NCBI RefSeq assembly: GCF_036227205.1
Contig: NZ_CP109442.1
Coordinates: 3,534,001 to 3,598,000 of the forward strand
Length of the DNA stretch: 64,000 nucleotides
Source: Amycolatopsis sp. NBC_01480
GTDB taxonomy: Bacteria; Actinomycetota; Actinomycetes; Mycobacteriales; Pseudonocardiaceae
Reading direction: 5' to 3'
The translations under genes were made by a program, and so were the position numbers. Positions within the stretch are counted from its first letter, which is position 1, and each line of letters begins with the position of its first letter. The notes beneath the pieces are model-generated. The model worked only from the letters and a program-made list of their open reading frames with translations, ran no database searches and had not been told where the DNA came from. Of this stretch, positions 27,470-36,390 are shown in pieces.

Positions 27470-28145
27470 GGGTTCGGGTTGGGTCGGGCTGGTGGGGGTT
27501 GGTGACTTCAGCCCGGCTGGGCCGGGCGACTTGGGGTGACCGGCCTTCGGCCCGGCTGGGCCGGGCTGGTGGGGGTTCGTGACTTCAACTGGGCCGGGCG
27601 AGTTGGGGTGACTGGCCTCGGCTGGCTTGAGCTGGTGCGGTGGCTGGCCTTCGGCTGCGGCGGCTTGGGGCGACTGGCGTCAGCTGGCTTGGGTTGATGA
27701 GGTTGCCGGGCTTTGGTTGTGCTCGGCTGCTGGGGTGACTGGCTTGGGCTGGTGGCGGTGGCGGGGCTTCGGTTGTGCTCGGCTGCGGGGTGACTGGCGT
27801 CGGCTGGCTTGGGTTGATGAGGTGACTGGCCTCGCCTGGGTCGAGCCGACTGGCTTCGGCCGGGTCGGGCCTCGGCCCGGCCCGGCCGGGCCGGGCCGAG
27901 GGTGGTGAGTGGCTTCGGCTGACTTGGGCCGTGTGGCGGCAGGGCTTCGACTGGCTCGGGCTGGTGAGGTGACCAGCTTCGGCCGGGTCGCGCTGCGGAG
28001 TGGCTGGTTCGGCCGGGTTGAGCCGCCGGGCCAGTGGCCTCGGCTGGGTCGAGCCGCCTGGGCGGGCAGCTTTCGGGCGCTGGTGGCCGAGGGCGATGGA
28101 GCTGCGGAGCGAGTGACTTCGGCGGCGTTCGAAGCACGCCGGTGA
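27470..28145 (+). repeat. Degenerate G/T-skewed repeat tract
   Basis: About 680 bp are built of imperfect repeats around GGTGACTGGCTTCGGCTGGGT and GGCCGGGCTGG. Every frame is an artefact of the repeat: no start-site signals or family resemblance appear, although long open frames exist. The strand skew is G/T-rich on the plus strand, opposite to the C/A-rich tract after the next gene. Confidence 0.7.
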
Positions 28146-28226
28146 GTGAGACTGGGCGTGTTCGTCCAGACACATCTGCGTCGCGGTGGCGGGCTGGGGT
28201 GCCTATCGTCCCGGGGTGAGCGCTTT

Positions 28227-29288
28227 ATGACGTGGTGGCACGCGGTGATCATTTTCGTCGCGGGAGTCTGGGCGGGCAGCATCAACGCCGTCGTGGGGTC
28301 CGGGACGCTGGTGACCTTCCCGGTGCTTGTCGCGCTGGGGTACTCGCCGCTGACGGCGACCACGTCGAACGCCGTCGGCCTCGCGCCCGGGACGATCAGC
28401 GGCGCGTACGGCTACCGCCACGAACTCACCGGCTACTGGCCACAAGTGATCCGCTTCGCGGTGGCGTCGTTCTTCGGCGCGATCTGCGGCACGGTGCTTC
28501 TGCTGACCCTGCCGAAGGACGCGTTCGAGACGATCGTGCCGGTGCTGGTCGGGCTGGCCGTCGTGCTGGTCATCGTGCAGCCCCGGATGTCGAAGTGGAT
28601 CCAGAAACGCCGCGAGGCCAACGCCAACGCCGAGACGGTCGCCGGTGGCGCAGAGACCGCCGGTGCTGACGCTGACTCCGGTGCCGCCGGTTCGGGTGGC
28701 ACAGGCGCTGCCGGTGGGAGCGCTGGCCCCGGCGGCGCAAATGCCGCTGGTACCGATGCCGCTGGCTCCGGTGGCGCAGGTGCCGCTGGCGGGAACGCCG
28801 CAGCAAGCGCCGGTGCCGCTGGCTCAGACAATGTTGGCGCCAAAGGCGCGGTTGACCTGAGCGGCAACTCGGTCGCGGCGTCGGCTGGGAGTGGGGCGCG
28901 CGGGGTCACCGCGACGGTGAGCGGTGCCGCGCATCGTGGCGGTCCGTTGCTGATGGGGCTGTTGTTCCTGATCGGCATCTACGGCGGGTACTTCACCGCC
29001 GCGCAGGGCGTGATGATGATGGCCGTGATGGGAATGCTGCTGACGGAACCGATGCAGCGCCTGAACGGGGTCAAGAACTCGCTCTCGGCCGTCATCAACG
29101 TCGTCGCCGGGCTGATCTACGCGATCGTCGCCCCGGTGAGCTGGCCGGTGATCGGGCTGCTGGCCGTCGGGTCGACCATCGGCGGCCAGCTGGGTGCGAA
29201 GATCGGCCGCCGCCTATCGCCGACGGTGCTGCGCGGGGTGATCGTGGTGATCGGGATCGCTGCTGTGGTCCAGCTTCTTCTGAAGTAG
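28227..29288 (+). CDS. TSUP (TauE/SafE) family membrane permease with Ala/Gly-rich insert
   Basis: The ATG at 28227 begins at [20 protein letters not shown], the normal TSUP start. Residues 1-125 form four membrane helices with the duplicated TSUP motif ([20 protein letters not shown]), and about 230-353 form the second half ([20 protein letters not shown]). Between them is a roughly 100-residue loop almost entirely Ala, Gly, Ser, Thr and Asp, absent from typical members of about 250 residues. TSUP proteins move sulfonates, sulfite or other organic anions. The insert looks like an expanded low-complexity repeat. Confidence 0.87.
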   Translation: MTWWHAVIIFVAGVWAGSINAVVGSGTLVTFPVLVALGYSPLTATTSNAVGLAPGTISGAYGYRHELTGYWPQVIRFAVASFFGAICGTVLLLTLPKDAFETIVPVLVGLAVVLVIVQPRMSKWIQKRREANANAETVAGGAETAGADADSGAAGSGGTGAAGGSAGPGGANAAGTDAAGSGGAGAAGGNAAASAGAAGSDNVGAKGAVDLSGNSVAASAGSGARGVTATVSGAAHRGGPLLMGLLFLIGIYGGYFTAAQGVMMMAVMGMLLTEPMQRLNGVKNSLSAVINVVAGLIYAIVAPVSWPVIGLLAVGSTIGGQLGAKIGRRLSPTVLRGVIVVIGIAAVVQLLLK

Positions 29289-29300
29289 CACCGTTCCCGG

Positions 29301-29441
29301 CAGGCCCGGCAGGCCCGGCAGGCCCGGCAGGCCCGGCAGGCCCGGCAGGCCCGGCAGGCCCGGCAGGCCCGGCAGGCCCGGCAGGCCCGGCAGGCCCGGC
29401 AGGCCCGGCAGGCCCGGCAGGCCCGGCAGGCCCGGCAGGCC
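29301..29441 (+). repeat. 9-bp minisatellite, CAGGCCCGG, about 15-16 copies
   Basis: The unit CAGGCCCGG recurs without interruption for 15 full copies and one partial. It starts 12 bp after the TSUP stop codon. On the minus strand it reads as Gly-Pro-Ala or Ala-Cys-Arg repeats in open frames that have no other coding support, so I treat it as non-coding. Such a tract is a candidate length-variable locus. Confidence 0.95.
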
Positions 29442-29820
29442 AGACCAACTTGCTTCGCCTGGCCAACTCGCCCGGCCAACCTGCTCAACCAACCCGCCCG
29501 GCTGGCTCAATCCGGCCAGCTCGCCGAACCCGGCCGGTCAGCCCGGGGCCCGCGCAGTCCAACCAATCTGCTCGGCTCGGCCGGTCGGCCCTGGCCAACC
29601 CGCTCAACCAACTCCGCCAGCCCGGCCTAACCCAGCCAGCCCGCCTAACCCGGCAGCCCGGCCCCACCCGGTTCGCCTAATCCGGCCGCCCGGCCAGCTC
29701 AACCCGGCCAGCTCGCCCGGCCGACCCCGCCCGGCTCGCCTAACCCAACCAACCCTGCTCGGCCGGTCAACCCAACCAACCTGCCCAGCCGGCTGATCCG
29801 CTCAACCCGCCGAGCCGGAA
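29442..29820 (+). repeat. Degenerate C/A-skewed repeat tract
   Basis: About 380 bp of imperfect repeats around CCCGGCCAGCTCGCC and CAACCTGCTCAACC. The composition is roughly the reverse complement of the tract at 27470-28145, so the TSUP gene is bracketed by inverted low-complexity DNA. No gene is present. Confidence 0.65.
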
Positions 29821-29827
29821 ACCCCAG

Positions 29828-30883
29828 TCAGGAAAGGAATTCGCGAGCCGCGGCCAAGAACAGGTCGTTCTCCTCAGGGGTGCCGATCGTGACGCGCGCG
29901 CCGTCGCCGGGGAAGGGGCGGACGATGAGTTTGCGGTCGAGCATGTGCTCGGAGAAGGCGACCGTGCGGTCGGCGAGGGGGAACCAGACGAAGTTGGCCT
30001 GCGTGGGCGGGATGTCGTAACCCATGCCCAGCAACGAGTTTCGCACGCGTTCGCGCTCGGTGATGATTTCCTGGCAGCGCTCGAGCAACTCGTCAGCGGC
30101 ATCTAGGGACGCGATGGCAGCGACCTGCGCGATGGCGTTCACCGAGAAGGCCACGTAGACCTGTCGCAGGGCTTCGGCGATCGGGGCGGACGCGACGGCG
30201 TAACCGATGCGGAGGCCGGCGAGGCCGTACGCCTTCGAGAAAGTCCGCAGCACAGCCACGTTGTCGTACGTGCGCGTGAACTCGACGCCGTCCGGCACCT
30301 CGGTGTCGGTGACGAATTCCTTGTACGCCTCGTCCAGCACCACGAGCACGTGCTCGGGCACGGCCTCGATGAAGCGCTGGATCTCGTCGCGGTGCAGCAC
30401 GGTGCCGGTGGGATTGTTGGGATTGCAGACGAAGATCAGCTTCGTCCGGTCCGTGATCGCGGCCAGCATCGCGTCGAGATCAAGGCCGTATCCGTCGGTC
30501 AGCGGGATTTTCACGCCGACCGCGTGCGCCACCTGCGTGACGATCGGGTACGCCTCGAAGGAGCGCCACGCGAACATCGCCTCGTCGCCCGGCCCGCAGA
30601 CGGCCTGGATCAGCTGCTGGCACAGGGAAACCGAGCCGCAGCCGACGGCGAGACGGTCGATCGGCACGTCCAGGTCCGTCGCGAGCCGCTCGCGCAGAGC
30701 CTGCGAACCGCTGTCCGGATACCGGTTGACGTCGCCCATCGCTTCGGTGATCGCGGCCCGCACGCTGGGCAGCGGGCCGCCGGGGACCTCGTTGCTCGCC
30801 AGCTTGATCGCACCGACGATCGTCCGGCCGGGGACGTACTTGGGCAACGATTCGAGATCCGGGCGGGGGGCGAGGGACGGCAT
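29828..30883 (-). CDS. pat: Pyridoxal-phosphate aminotransferase (HisC / aromatic aminotransferase)
   Basis: Starting at MPSLAPRPDLESLPKY (30883), the 351-residue protein matches the histidinol-phosphate aminotransferase family in its actinobacterial aromatic (Pat) branch. Signatures are KLASNEVPGGP, VCNPNNPTGT, LDEAYKEF and the PLP-lysine in TFSKAYGLAGLRIGY. It exchanges amino groups between phenylalanine/tyrosine (or histidinol phosphate) and 2-oxoglutarate. The location outside a his operon favours the aromatic function. The gene is divergent from the hydrolase at 30987. Confidence 0.9.
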   Translation of the reverse strand: MPSLAPRPDLESLPKYVPGRTIVGAIKLASNEVPGGPLPSVRAAITEAMGDVNRYPDSGSQALRERLATDLDVPIDRLAVGCGSVSLCQQLIQAVCGPGDEAMFAWRSFEAYPIVTQVAHAVGVKIPLTDGYGLDLDAMLAAITDRTKLIFVCNPNNPTGTVLHRDEIQRFIEAVPEHVLVVLDEAYKEFVTDTEVPDGVEFTRTYDNVAVLRTFSKAYGLAGLRIGYAVASAPIAEALRQVYVAFSVNAIAQVAAIASLDAADELLERCQEIITERERVRNSLLGMGYDIPPTQANFVWFPLADRTVAFSEHMLDRKLIVRPFPGDGARVTIGTPEENDLFLAAAREFLS

Positions 30884-30986
30884 CGTCGGTTCTCCTCGGT
30901 TCTGGCGGACAACTTCGCCACCGTATCTCGCCGCGGCCGATCCAGAAAGGTTCCCAACGTTCACCTGGAGGTGATTGAGTGAGGTG

Positions 30987-31619
30987 ATGACGTCGACGAG
31001 CACCGTGGATTACCAGCGTACCGACGGCCGCACGCTGCGCCTGACGTTCGCGGAGCCCGAGCGCGCCCTGCGCGGCGGCCTCGTTGTCCTGCACGAAGGC
31101 AACGGCGTCACCGACGGCGTGCTGCTGCTCGTCGCGAGCCTCGCCGGCGAAGGCTGGCTCACCGTCACGCCGCACATCGACGGCAGCGAAGGACTGACAC
31201 AGCAGGATCTCCTCGACGCGACCGACATCACACTCGAATGGCTGCTCGAACGCGGCGTCGAGGCGGACCTTCGCGGCGTCGTCGGGTTCGATCTCGGCGG
31301 GACGGCGGCGCTGCTCGTCGCTTCGCATCGACGACTCGGGGCGGCGGTGAGCGTCGGCGGGCAGCGCGTCACGGAGCTACCGCGGCTGCTGGAGATCGCC
31401 GGTCACGTCACGAGCCCGTGGCTCGGCATGTACGGCGACGCCGGTGACGAAGCGGGCGGCGCCGAGGTCGAGCAGCTGCGCGATGCCGCGGCGTCGGCGA
31501 AAGTTGCCACCAACGTCGTCCGCTATGCGGGCGCGAACCACCGCTTCGACGCCGACCCCGGCGCGGCGGAAGAGGCCTGGCAGCGCACCCTCGACTGGTT
31601 CGATGCCCACCTGCGCTGA
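30987..31619 (+). CDS. Dienelactone-hydrolase-like alpha/beta hydrolase
   Basis: The 210-residue protein (start MTSTSTVDYQRTDG) has a dienelactone-hydrolase-like fold: VVLHEGNGVTDGV, the helical segment after LLDATDITLEWL, GFDLGGTAAL at the nucleophile elbow, and a His in ANHRFDADPGA. At the elbow the usual Cys/Ser is replaced by Asp (GFDLGG), so catalysis by the normal mechanism is doubtful. It may be a non-hydrolytic relative. Monocistronic. Confidence 0.78.
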   Translation: MTSTSTVDYQRTDGRTLRLTFAEPERALRGGLVVLHEGNGVTDGVLLLVASLAGEGWLTVTPHIDGSEGLTQQDLLDATDITLEWLLERGVEADLRGVVGFDLGGTAALLVASHRRLGAAVSVGGQRVTELPRLLEIAGHVTSPWLGMYGDAGDEAGGAEVEQLRDAAASAKVATNVVRYAGANHRFDADPGAAEEAWQRTLDWFDAHLR

Positions 31620-31809
31620 GGCCCGTCACCCCAGCACTCCGCCGACCCGGCGAACGCACTTCTGTGACATGTACCTGATCGGACCGCCGTGGCGGCCCCC
31701 GTTCCCCGTACGTTGAACGATAAGAAAGTGTGAGGTACCGGTGAAGAAGTTACTCTGGGGGGAGTGACGAAGACGGGGGAAGCATGGCTCGGCCGTACGT
31801 GTTGCAAGC

Positions 31810-33519
31810 GTGGTGACGGGGACACGCGCGCAGCACACCTGGCAGGTGGCAGGGGTCACGTCCGTCGTCGCGATCACGTGGGTGACCAGGCTGACCGGCC
31901 TGCTCACGATCGTCTCCGTGGTGGTGCCCTCGGGCCGTAACCTGCGCGGGCACCTGGCCGAATGGCTGGAGCTGCCGCAGGAGGCGACGGTGGCGGCGGC
32001 GACCGTCGCGATCGTCACCGGGGTGCTGCTGATCCTGCTCGCCGCCGGCCTGCGTCGGCGCAAGCGCCGCGCGTGGCAGCTGGCCGTGGGCTTCGCGGTG
32101 CTGCTGACCCTTTCGCACCTGGGGCTCAAGCACGTTTTCGGCGTCGGTGTGGTGTCCGTGGTCCTGCTCGCCGGGCTGATCGCCACGCGCCGTTACTTCG
32201 TCGCGGAGCCGGACCCGACCACGGGCCGCTGGCGCGCCGTGCGGGTGTTCGTGCAGCTGCTGCTGGCGGGGTTCGTGATCAACGTCCTGCTGCTTTCGGT
32301 GGCGTCGGGCAAGATGCTCGACCCGCTGGGCTTCCCGGACCGGCTCGCGCAGTCGGGGCTGGCGCTGGTGGGCGTGAGCGGGCCCGCGGTGTTCCACGGG
32401 CTGTGGCTGGAGGACCTCTCGGCGGCCATCGGGCTGCTGTTCAGCATCGCGGCGGTGCTGGTTTCGGCGTACTTCCTGCTGCGTTCCGCGGAGCCGGCGC
32501 CGCGCCTGTCCGACGACGAGCTGGCGCGGCTGCAGGCGTTGCTGCAGGAGCACGGCGAGCGCGACTCACTGGGCTACTTCGCGTTGCGGCGGGACAAGTT
32601 CGCGGTGTTCTCGAAGTCGGGCAAGGCGGCCGTGACCTACCGCGTGATCGCGGGCGTCGCGCTGACCTCGGCCGATCCGCTGGGCGATCACGAGGCGTGG
32701 CCGGGCGCGATCGAGGAGTACCTGGAGATCTGCAAGCGCAACGCCTGGGTGCCGGCCGCGATGGGCGCGTCCGAACTGGGCGCGACGGTGTGGGCGCGCT
32801 ACGGCCTCGAGGTGCTGGAAATCGGCGACGAGGCCGTGGTCGACGCCGCGGACTTCACCCTGGACGGCCGGATCATGCGCGGCGTCCGGCAGGCGGCGTC
32901 GCGGACCAAGCGCGCGGGGTACAAGGTGCTGGTGCGCCGGAGCGAGGACCTGCGCCCCGGCGAGCTGGACGAGCTGGTGCTGCTGGCCGCGAACTGGCGC
33001 GGCACGGAGACCGAGCGCGGCTTTTCGATGGCGCTGGGCCGCATGGGCGACCCCGGCTCGGTGATCGTGACGGCCGAGCAGGGCGGGCGCGTGCGCGGGG
33101 TGCTGCAGTTCGTGCCGTGGGGCGCCCACGGCCTCTCGCTGGACGTCATGCGCCGCGACCGCACGGCCGACAACGGCGTGAACGAGCTGATGATCTCCGA
33201 GCTGCTGCTCTACTCGCGTGAGCACGGCATCACGCAGGTGTCGCTGAACTTCGCGGCGTTCCGCTCCCTGATGGAGCAGGGCCAGCGCATCGGCGCCGGC
33301 CCGGTCGCGCGCATCTCGGCGAAGGTCCTGCACTTCTTCTCGCGCTGGATCCAGATCGAGAGCCTGTACCGGTTCAACGCCAAGTTCCAGCCGCGCTGGG
33401 TGCCGCGTTACCTGGTGTACCCCGGCGTCCGGGAACTCCCGCGCGTCGGCATCGCCACCTTCGAAGCCGAGGGCCTCGGCGGCCGTTCGCCCTGGCTGCG
33501 GCACCTGCTGCGCCGGTGA
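31810..33519 (+). CDS. MprF-like phosphatidylglycerol lysyltransferase (DUF2156)
   Basis: A 569-residue protein from GTG at 31810. Residues 1-235 form about six membrane helices; residues 250-569 form the DUF2156 aminoacyl-phosphatidylglycerol synthase domain (FAVFSKSGKAAVTYRVIAGV, GADPLGD-like SADPLGDHEAWP, LNFAAFRSLMEQGQRIGAG). MprF-type enzymes transfer lysine or alanine from aminoacyl-tRNA to phosphatidylglycerol, reducing surface charge and sensitivity to cationic peptides. No LysRS domain is fused. The gene is monocistronic before a tRNA pair. Confidence 0.88.
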   Translation: MVTGTRAQHTWQVAGVTSVVAITWVTRLTGLLTIVSVVVPSGRNLRGHLAEWLELPQEATVAAATVAIVTGVLLILLAAGLRRRKRRAWQLAVGFAVLLTLSHLGLKHVFGVGVVSVVLLAGLIATRRYFVAEPDPTTGRWRAVRVFVQLLLAGFVINVLLLSVASGKMLDPLGFPDRLAQSGLALVGVSGPAVFHGLWLEDLSAAIGLLFSIAAVLVSAYFLLRSAEPAPRLSDDELARLQALLQEHGERDSLGYFALRRDKFAVFSKSGKAAVTYRVIAGVALTSADPLGDHEAWPGAIEEYLEICKRNAWVPAAMGASELGATVWARYGLEVLEIGDEAVVDAADFTLDGRIMRGVRQAASRTKRAGYKVLVRRSEDLRPGELDELVLLAANWRGTETERGFSMALGRMGDPGSVIVTAEQGGRVRGVLQFVPWGAHGLSLDVMRRDRTADNGVNELMISELLLYSREHGITQVSLNFAAFRSLMEQGQRIGAGPVARISAKVLHFFSRWIQIESLYRFNAKFQPRWVPRYLVYPGVRELPRVGIATFEAEGLGGRSPWLRHLLRR

Positions 33520-33598
33520 TCCACCACGTGCGGGGGGGTGCCTACGGTGGGGTTACGGGGGGTGTGTAACCTATCTGGGCAGTGGTCGTTTCGGCCCA

Positions 33599-33688
33599 GG
33601 AGGCTTCGCCTAGTCTGGTCTATGGCGCCGCACTGCTAATGCGGTTGGGGGTAACCCCCCCTCCCGGGTTCAAATCCCGGAGCCTCCG
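33599..33688 (+). tRNA. tRNA-Ser(GCU)
   Basis: Class II tRNA of 90 nt with acceptor GGAGGCT/AGCCTCC, discriminator G, anticodon loop CTGCTAA (anticodon GCT), long variable arm and T-loop GGTTCAAATCC. It decodes AGC/AGU. Confidence 0.95.
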
Positions 33689-33729
33689 CTGGTGCCTGTT
33701 TCGGCAGGTGCTAGATTACAACTGAACAC

Positions 33730-33803
33730 GCGCCCGTAGCTCAGCTGGATAGAGCATCTGACTACGGATCAGAAGGTCAGGGGTTCGAATCCCTTCGGGC
33801 GCA
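33730..33803 (+). tRNA. tRNA-Arg(ACG), integration target
   Basis: A 74-nt tRNA with acceptor GCGCCCG/CGGGCGC, discriminator A, anticodon loop CTACGGA (anticodon ACG, to be deaminated to ICG) and T-loop GGTTCGAATCC. Its 3' half is duplicated at 57621-57682, so the mobile element has inserted here while leaving this copy intact. Confidence 0.95.
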
Positions 33804-33821
33804 CGTCTGGTTGAGACAGCA
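33760..33821. other. attL site: 62-bp direct repeat at the tRNA-Arg 3' end
   Basis: Bases 33760-33821, covering the last 44 nt of tRNA-Arg and 18 bp downstream, are identical to 57621-57682. The match ends exactly at both borders. The integrase starts within 90 bp. This is the left attachment site. Confidence 0.93.
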
Positions 33822-33823
33822 AG

Positions 33824-33870
33824 ACGCAGGCCCAGTACCTCTTTCGAGAGGCGCTGGGCTTGTTCTGCGT
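33824..33870 (+). terminator. Hairpin supplied by the element after tRNA-Arg
   Basis: ACGCAG...GCCCAG.CCTCT and AGAGG.CTGGGC...CTGCGT pair as a nested stem over 33824-33870, immediately past the att repeat. It would end tRNA-Arg transcription before the integrase, replacing the host terminator now displaced to 57688-57720. Confidence 0.6.
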
Positions 33871-33907
33871 TTAGCCTGTCCCTACTTCGATCTCTAGCGG
33901 TGTAGGG

Positions 33908-35137
33908 ATGACCAGGTCAGATAGGGATGCCAGGCAGCGACAACCGCGTGGCTCAGGTACGCGGCGTGAGCGTTCGCCGGGTGTGTGGGAGATCCGCGTC
34001 GTCGTCGGCACACACCCGCTGACCGGTCGAAGCAAGCAGCGGTCCTTCACCATCCACGGGGACGAGGACTACGCCGCCGAGCGGCAAGCTGAGCTGGTCG
34101 CCGATCACGGCGTCCGCCGTGTGTGCGTTGAGCGTGGCGATCGGCTGACAGTGGAGCAATTGCTGGACCGGTTCGAGAGTGCGCCGCATCGTTGGAGCCC
34201 GACCACGCTGCGGACCTACGGTGGCGTACTTCGTGATCTGCGGCGGGATCGGTTGGCGCGCTGCTGGTTGGACCGGCTGACGCCGGCAGTCCTGGAAACG
34301 GCGCTGGCGCGCTGGGCCGCGGCCGGTGCCACGCCGTCGACCTTGTCCGCCCGGTTCCACGTGCTGCATTCGGCGATCACCTGGGGCGTGTGTGAGCGGC
34401 TCCTGGGCTCGGATCCGCTGGTCGGAATGCGGTCGCCACCGCGGCCGTATCCCCGTAAGCACCTGCCCCCGCCGCAGGTGCGGCAGCTGTTTGCCGCGGC
34501 CGATCGGCAGCGGCTCGCTGCCGCGGCTCGGTTACTCGAGCGGCCGATGTCACGGCAGCGAGCTTTGGACTTGTTCCATGCGGAACAGGATGAACTACTG
34601 GTGAGGCTGGCTGCAGACTCCGGAGCTCGCCGCGGTGAGTTGGCGGCGCTGCGGGTGGACGATCTGGAAGGGCGGGTGCTGTCGATCGAGCGTGCCGCAA
34701 AGGATGCAATGATCGGCCCGACCAAGACCCACTCGCGAGGTCGCCTCACCCTCGGAGCAACTACGGCACGGTGCTGGCACGACCACGTTCGCGCCTGGCG
34801 GGACCACCCGCTGGCCGGTGACGTGTCCGGTTCATGGCTGTTTGCCGCCAGGCCGGACCGGCACGCGCCGATTCAGCCGAGCAGCCTCGGACACCGGTTC
34901 GAGCGACTGCGGAACGAGGCAGGGCTGCCGGCTGCTCAGTTGCATCGGCTTCGGCACACCGTGGGCACCTATCTCGTGGCCCAGGGCAAGATCCTGAAAG
35001 CCGCCGCTAGGCTGCGCCACCGAGATCCGTCTACGACTCTGCGTAACTATGCTGACGCGTTGCCCTTGGACGATGAGGATGCTGCCGACGAGCTCGACGC
35101 TCTCTTCAACGACCCGGGCGACGATAGCCGGGGGTAG
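33908..35137 (+). CDS. Tyrosine-family site-specific integrase
   Basis: The 409-residue protein has an N-terminal SAM-like arm domain and core (LTVEQLLDRFESAPHRWSPT) and a catalytic domain with R in GARRGELAALR, a K in the beta-hairpin (AKDAMIGPTKTHS), HRLRHTVGTYLV, H in RLRHRDPSTTL and the nucleophilic Tyr in RNYADALP. It is the typical AICE/ICE integrase that recombines the element into a tRNA 3' end. It begins about 105 bp after tRNA-Arg, at attL, so it could be read from the tRNA promoter after integration. Confidence 0.93.
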   Translation: MTRSDRDARQRQPRGSGTRRERSPGVWEIRVVVGTHPLTGRSKQRSFTIHGDEDYAAERQAELVADHGVRRVCVERGDRLTVEQLLDRFESAPHRWSPTTLRTYGGVLRDLRRDRLARCWLDRLTPAVLETALARWAAAGATPSTLSARFHVLHSAITWGVCERLLGSDPLVGMRSPPRPYPRKHLPPPQVRQLFAAADRQRLAAAARLLERPMSRQRALDLFHAEQDELLVRLAADSGARRGELAALRVDDLEGRVLSIERAAKDAMIGPTKTHSRGRLTLGATTARCWHDHVRAWRDHPLAGDVSGSWLFAARPDRHAPIQPSSLGHRFERLRNEAGLPAAQLHRLRHTVGTYLVAQGKILKAAARLRHRDPSTTLRNYADALPLDDEDAADELDALFNDPGDDSRG

Positions 35138-35192
35138 CTCGTACGCCAGACAGGAATTGAAATGCGCATCCGAAGAAGAACCATTTCTTTAC

Positions 35193-35858
35193 TCAGTTTC
35201 GGTTCGGGAATTTCGCCGGTAACAAGGAATCGTGATTTTGCCCGGTTCGGCATGCCGGGCTGAGGGGCGATTCGACTTGCAGAATCGCAAACGTGATCAG
35301 AAACGCACTCGCCGCGCCGTACTGGCGCTGGTGCACCCAGTCCGGCATCACGGAGGCAGACAGGGTCTGCTCGATCCAGCGGCGGGTCTGGTCCTCGGTG
35401 TCGGAGTGCCGCTACGCGACCAGCAGCAGGTCCGAGACCAGGTCGTCGAAGGCGCGTGCATAAAGGCGCAAGAACCACGGGCCACAGTCGGCCACGCAAG
35501 GTGGGACGGCCGCGCCGACGACCGATCCATCACCAGCCAAGGAAGTTTGCTCGGCGATGTCGTAGACCTCGTCGGCTGGCCTGCCCGCCGCCGCGTCCAA
35601 CGCGGCGGCGGTGGGCGGAGTGATCACCGCCGGCAGGCGCACCTCGCAGTCGAAGTCGCGGCACCGGGGACAGTCAGCACAATCGCTGCGGCAGGTCCCG
35701 TAGGCTGTCGCGCCGACAGGGACAGTCCGTCTTGGTGAACAACCTCGGGCCTGCTCGTGCAGGCTTGAGCGCGCCATTGCGCCACCCTCCTGCGCGGCGG
35801 CGGTCCGTGCCAGGCGAGATCGGAGGGCGGACACCGTGGCGCGCACGTCGGCGAGCAC
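35193..35858 (-). pseudogene. Decayed gene with one in-frame stop, Cys-rich segment
   Basis: From a GTG at 35858 the minus strand encodes a protein-like sequence through VSALRSRLARTAA, a Cys-rich CRSDCADCPRCRDFDCEVRL stretch and LRLYARAFDDLVSDLLLVA, then TAG at 35412, and continues in the same frame with protein-like residues (DTEDQTRRWIEQTLSASVMP) to a TGA at 35193. A single stop therefore separates two coherent parts. I do not recognise the family; the Cys cluster may bind zinc. The call as a broken gene is moderate. Confidence 0.35.
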
Positions 35859-36390
35859 GGCATCAAGTTGGCACGCGGCAGTGTCGCGCGTGCTGCACAC
35901 TCCCGTTGAGCGCGTCCGGCAGGTCAACGAAGCGATTCGGCCTCCGCCCGGTGTCCACCTGCCTCGGCGTGCCCACCACGTTCCTCCTCCGCTACCCGTA
36001 TGCCTTCGGTGCAGATGACGATAGGAAGGCTTCGTCGGTGCTGCGGGGTGTTGATGGCCCTGCCCAGTATCGGGGAAGTGGGGCGCAGGGGCCCGCTCGA
36101 TCCAGCGGCAGGGCCTTAGCCTCGGCGCCGGCGTCGCGTTCGGCGACACCGCTGCCCAGCAGGATCACCGCACCGCTGACCTGATGGAAGATCAGTGGCG
36201 ATCAGACGCGCAGCACGGGTTCTCGTGGTCGCGATGCCACTGGTCGACGACCTCGCCGATGTGTCTGCGCCAGCCCAATTCGCATACCGTCGCGGTCACA
36301 CCGGAGTCACTCGCGCGGTAACAGTGTCACAGCGCATCGACCACCTGTTAGGAGCGGCGTTGTTTCGCCGCCTCGGCGTGCAAGTGCCCT
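35859..36390. other. Region without recognisable genes
   Basis: About 530 bp between the decayed gene and the divergent regulator. Open frames exist on both strands but show no ribosome-binding sites, family signatures or consistent third-position bias. It may be remnant DNA of the element. Confidence 0.4.

Noticed and set aside
27508..28363. Long Pro/Ser/Ala-rich open frames in the repeat tract
   Set aside because: They follow the repeat unit in every frame, with no ribosome-binding sites or homologous domains.
29301..29441. Tandem repeat as a CRISPR array
   Set aside because: The 9-bp units abut with no spacers, and there are no cas genes; it is a minisatellite.
29095..29510. Collagen-like or Cys-rich repeat proteins on the minus strand (Gly-Pro-Ala, Ala-Cys-Arg)
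   Set aside because: All three frames are open only because of the 9-bp repeat, and they overlap the TSUP gene antisense; no start signals.
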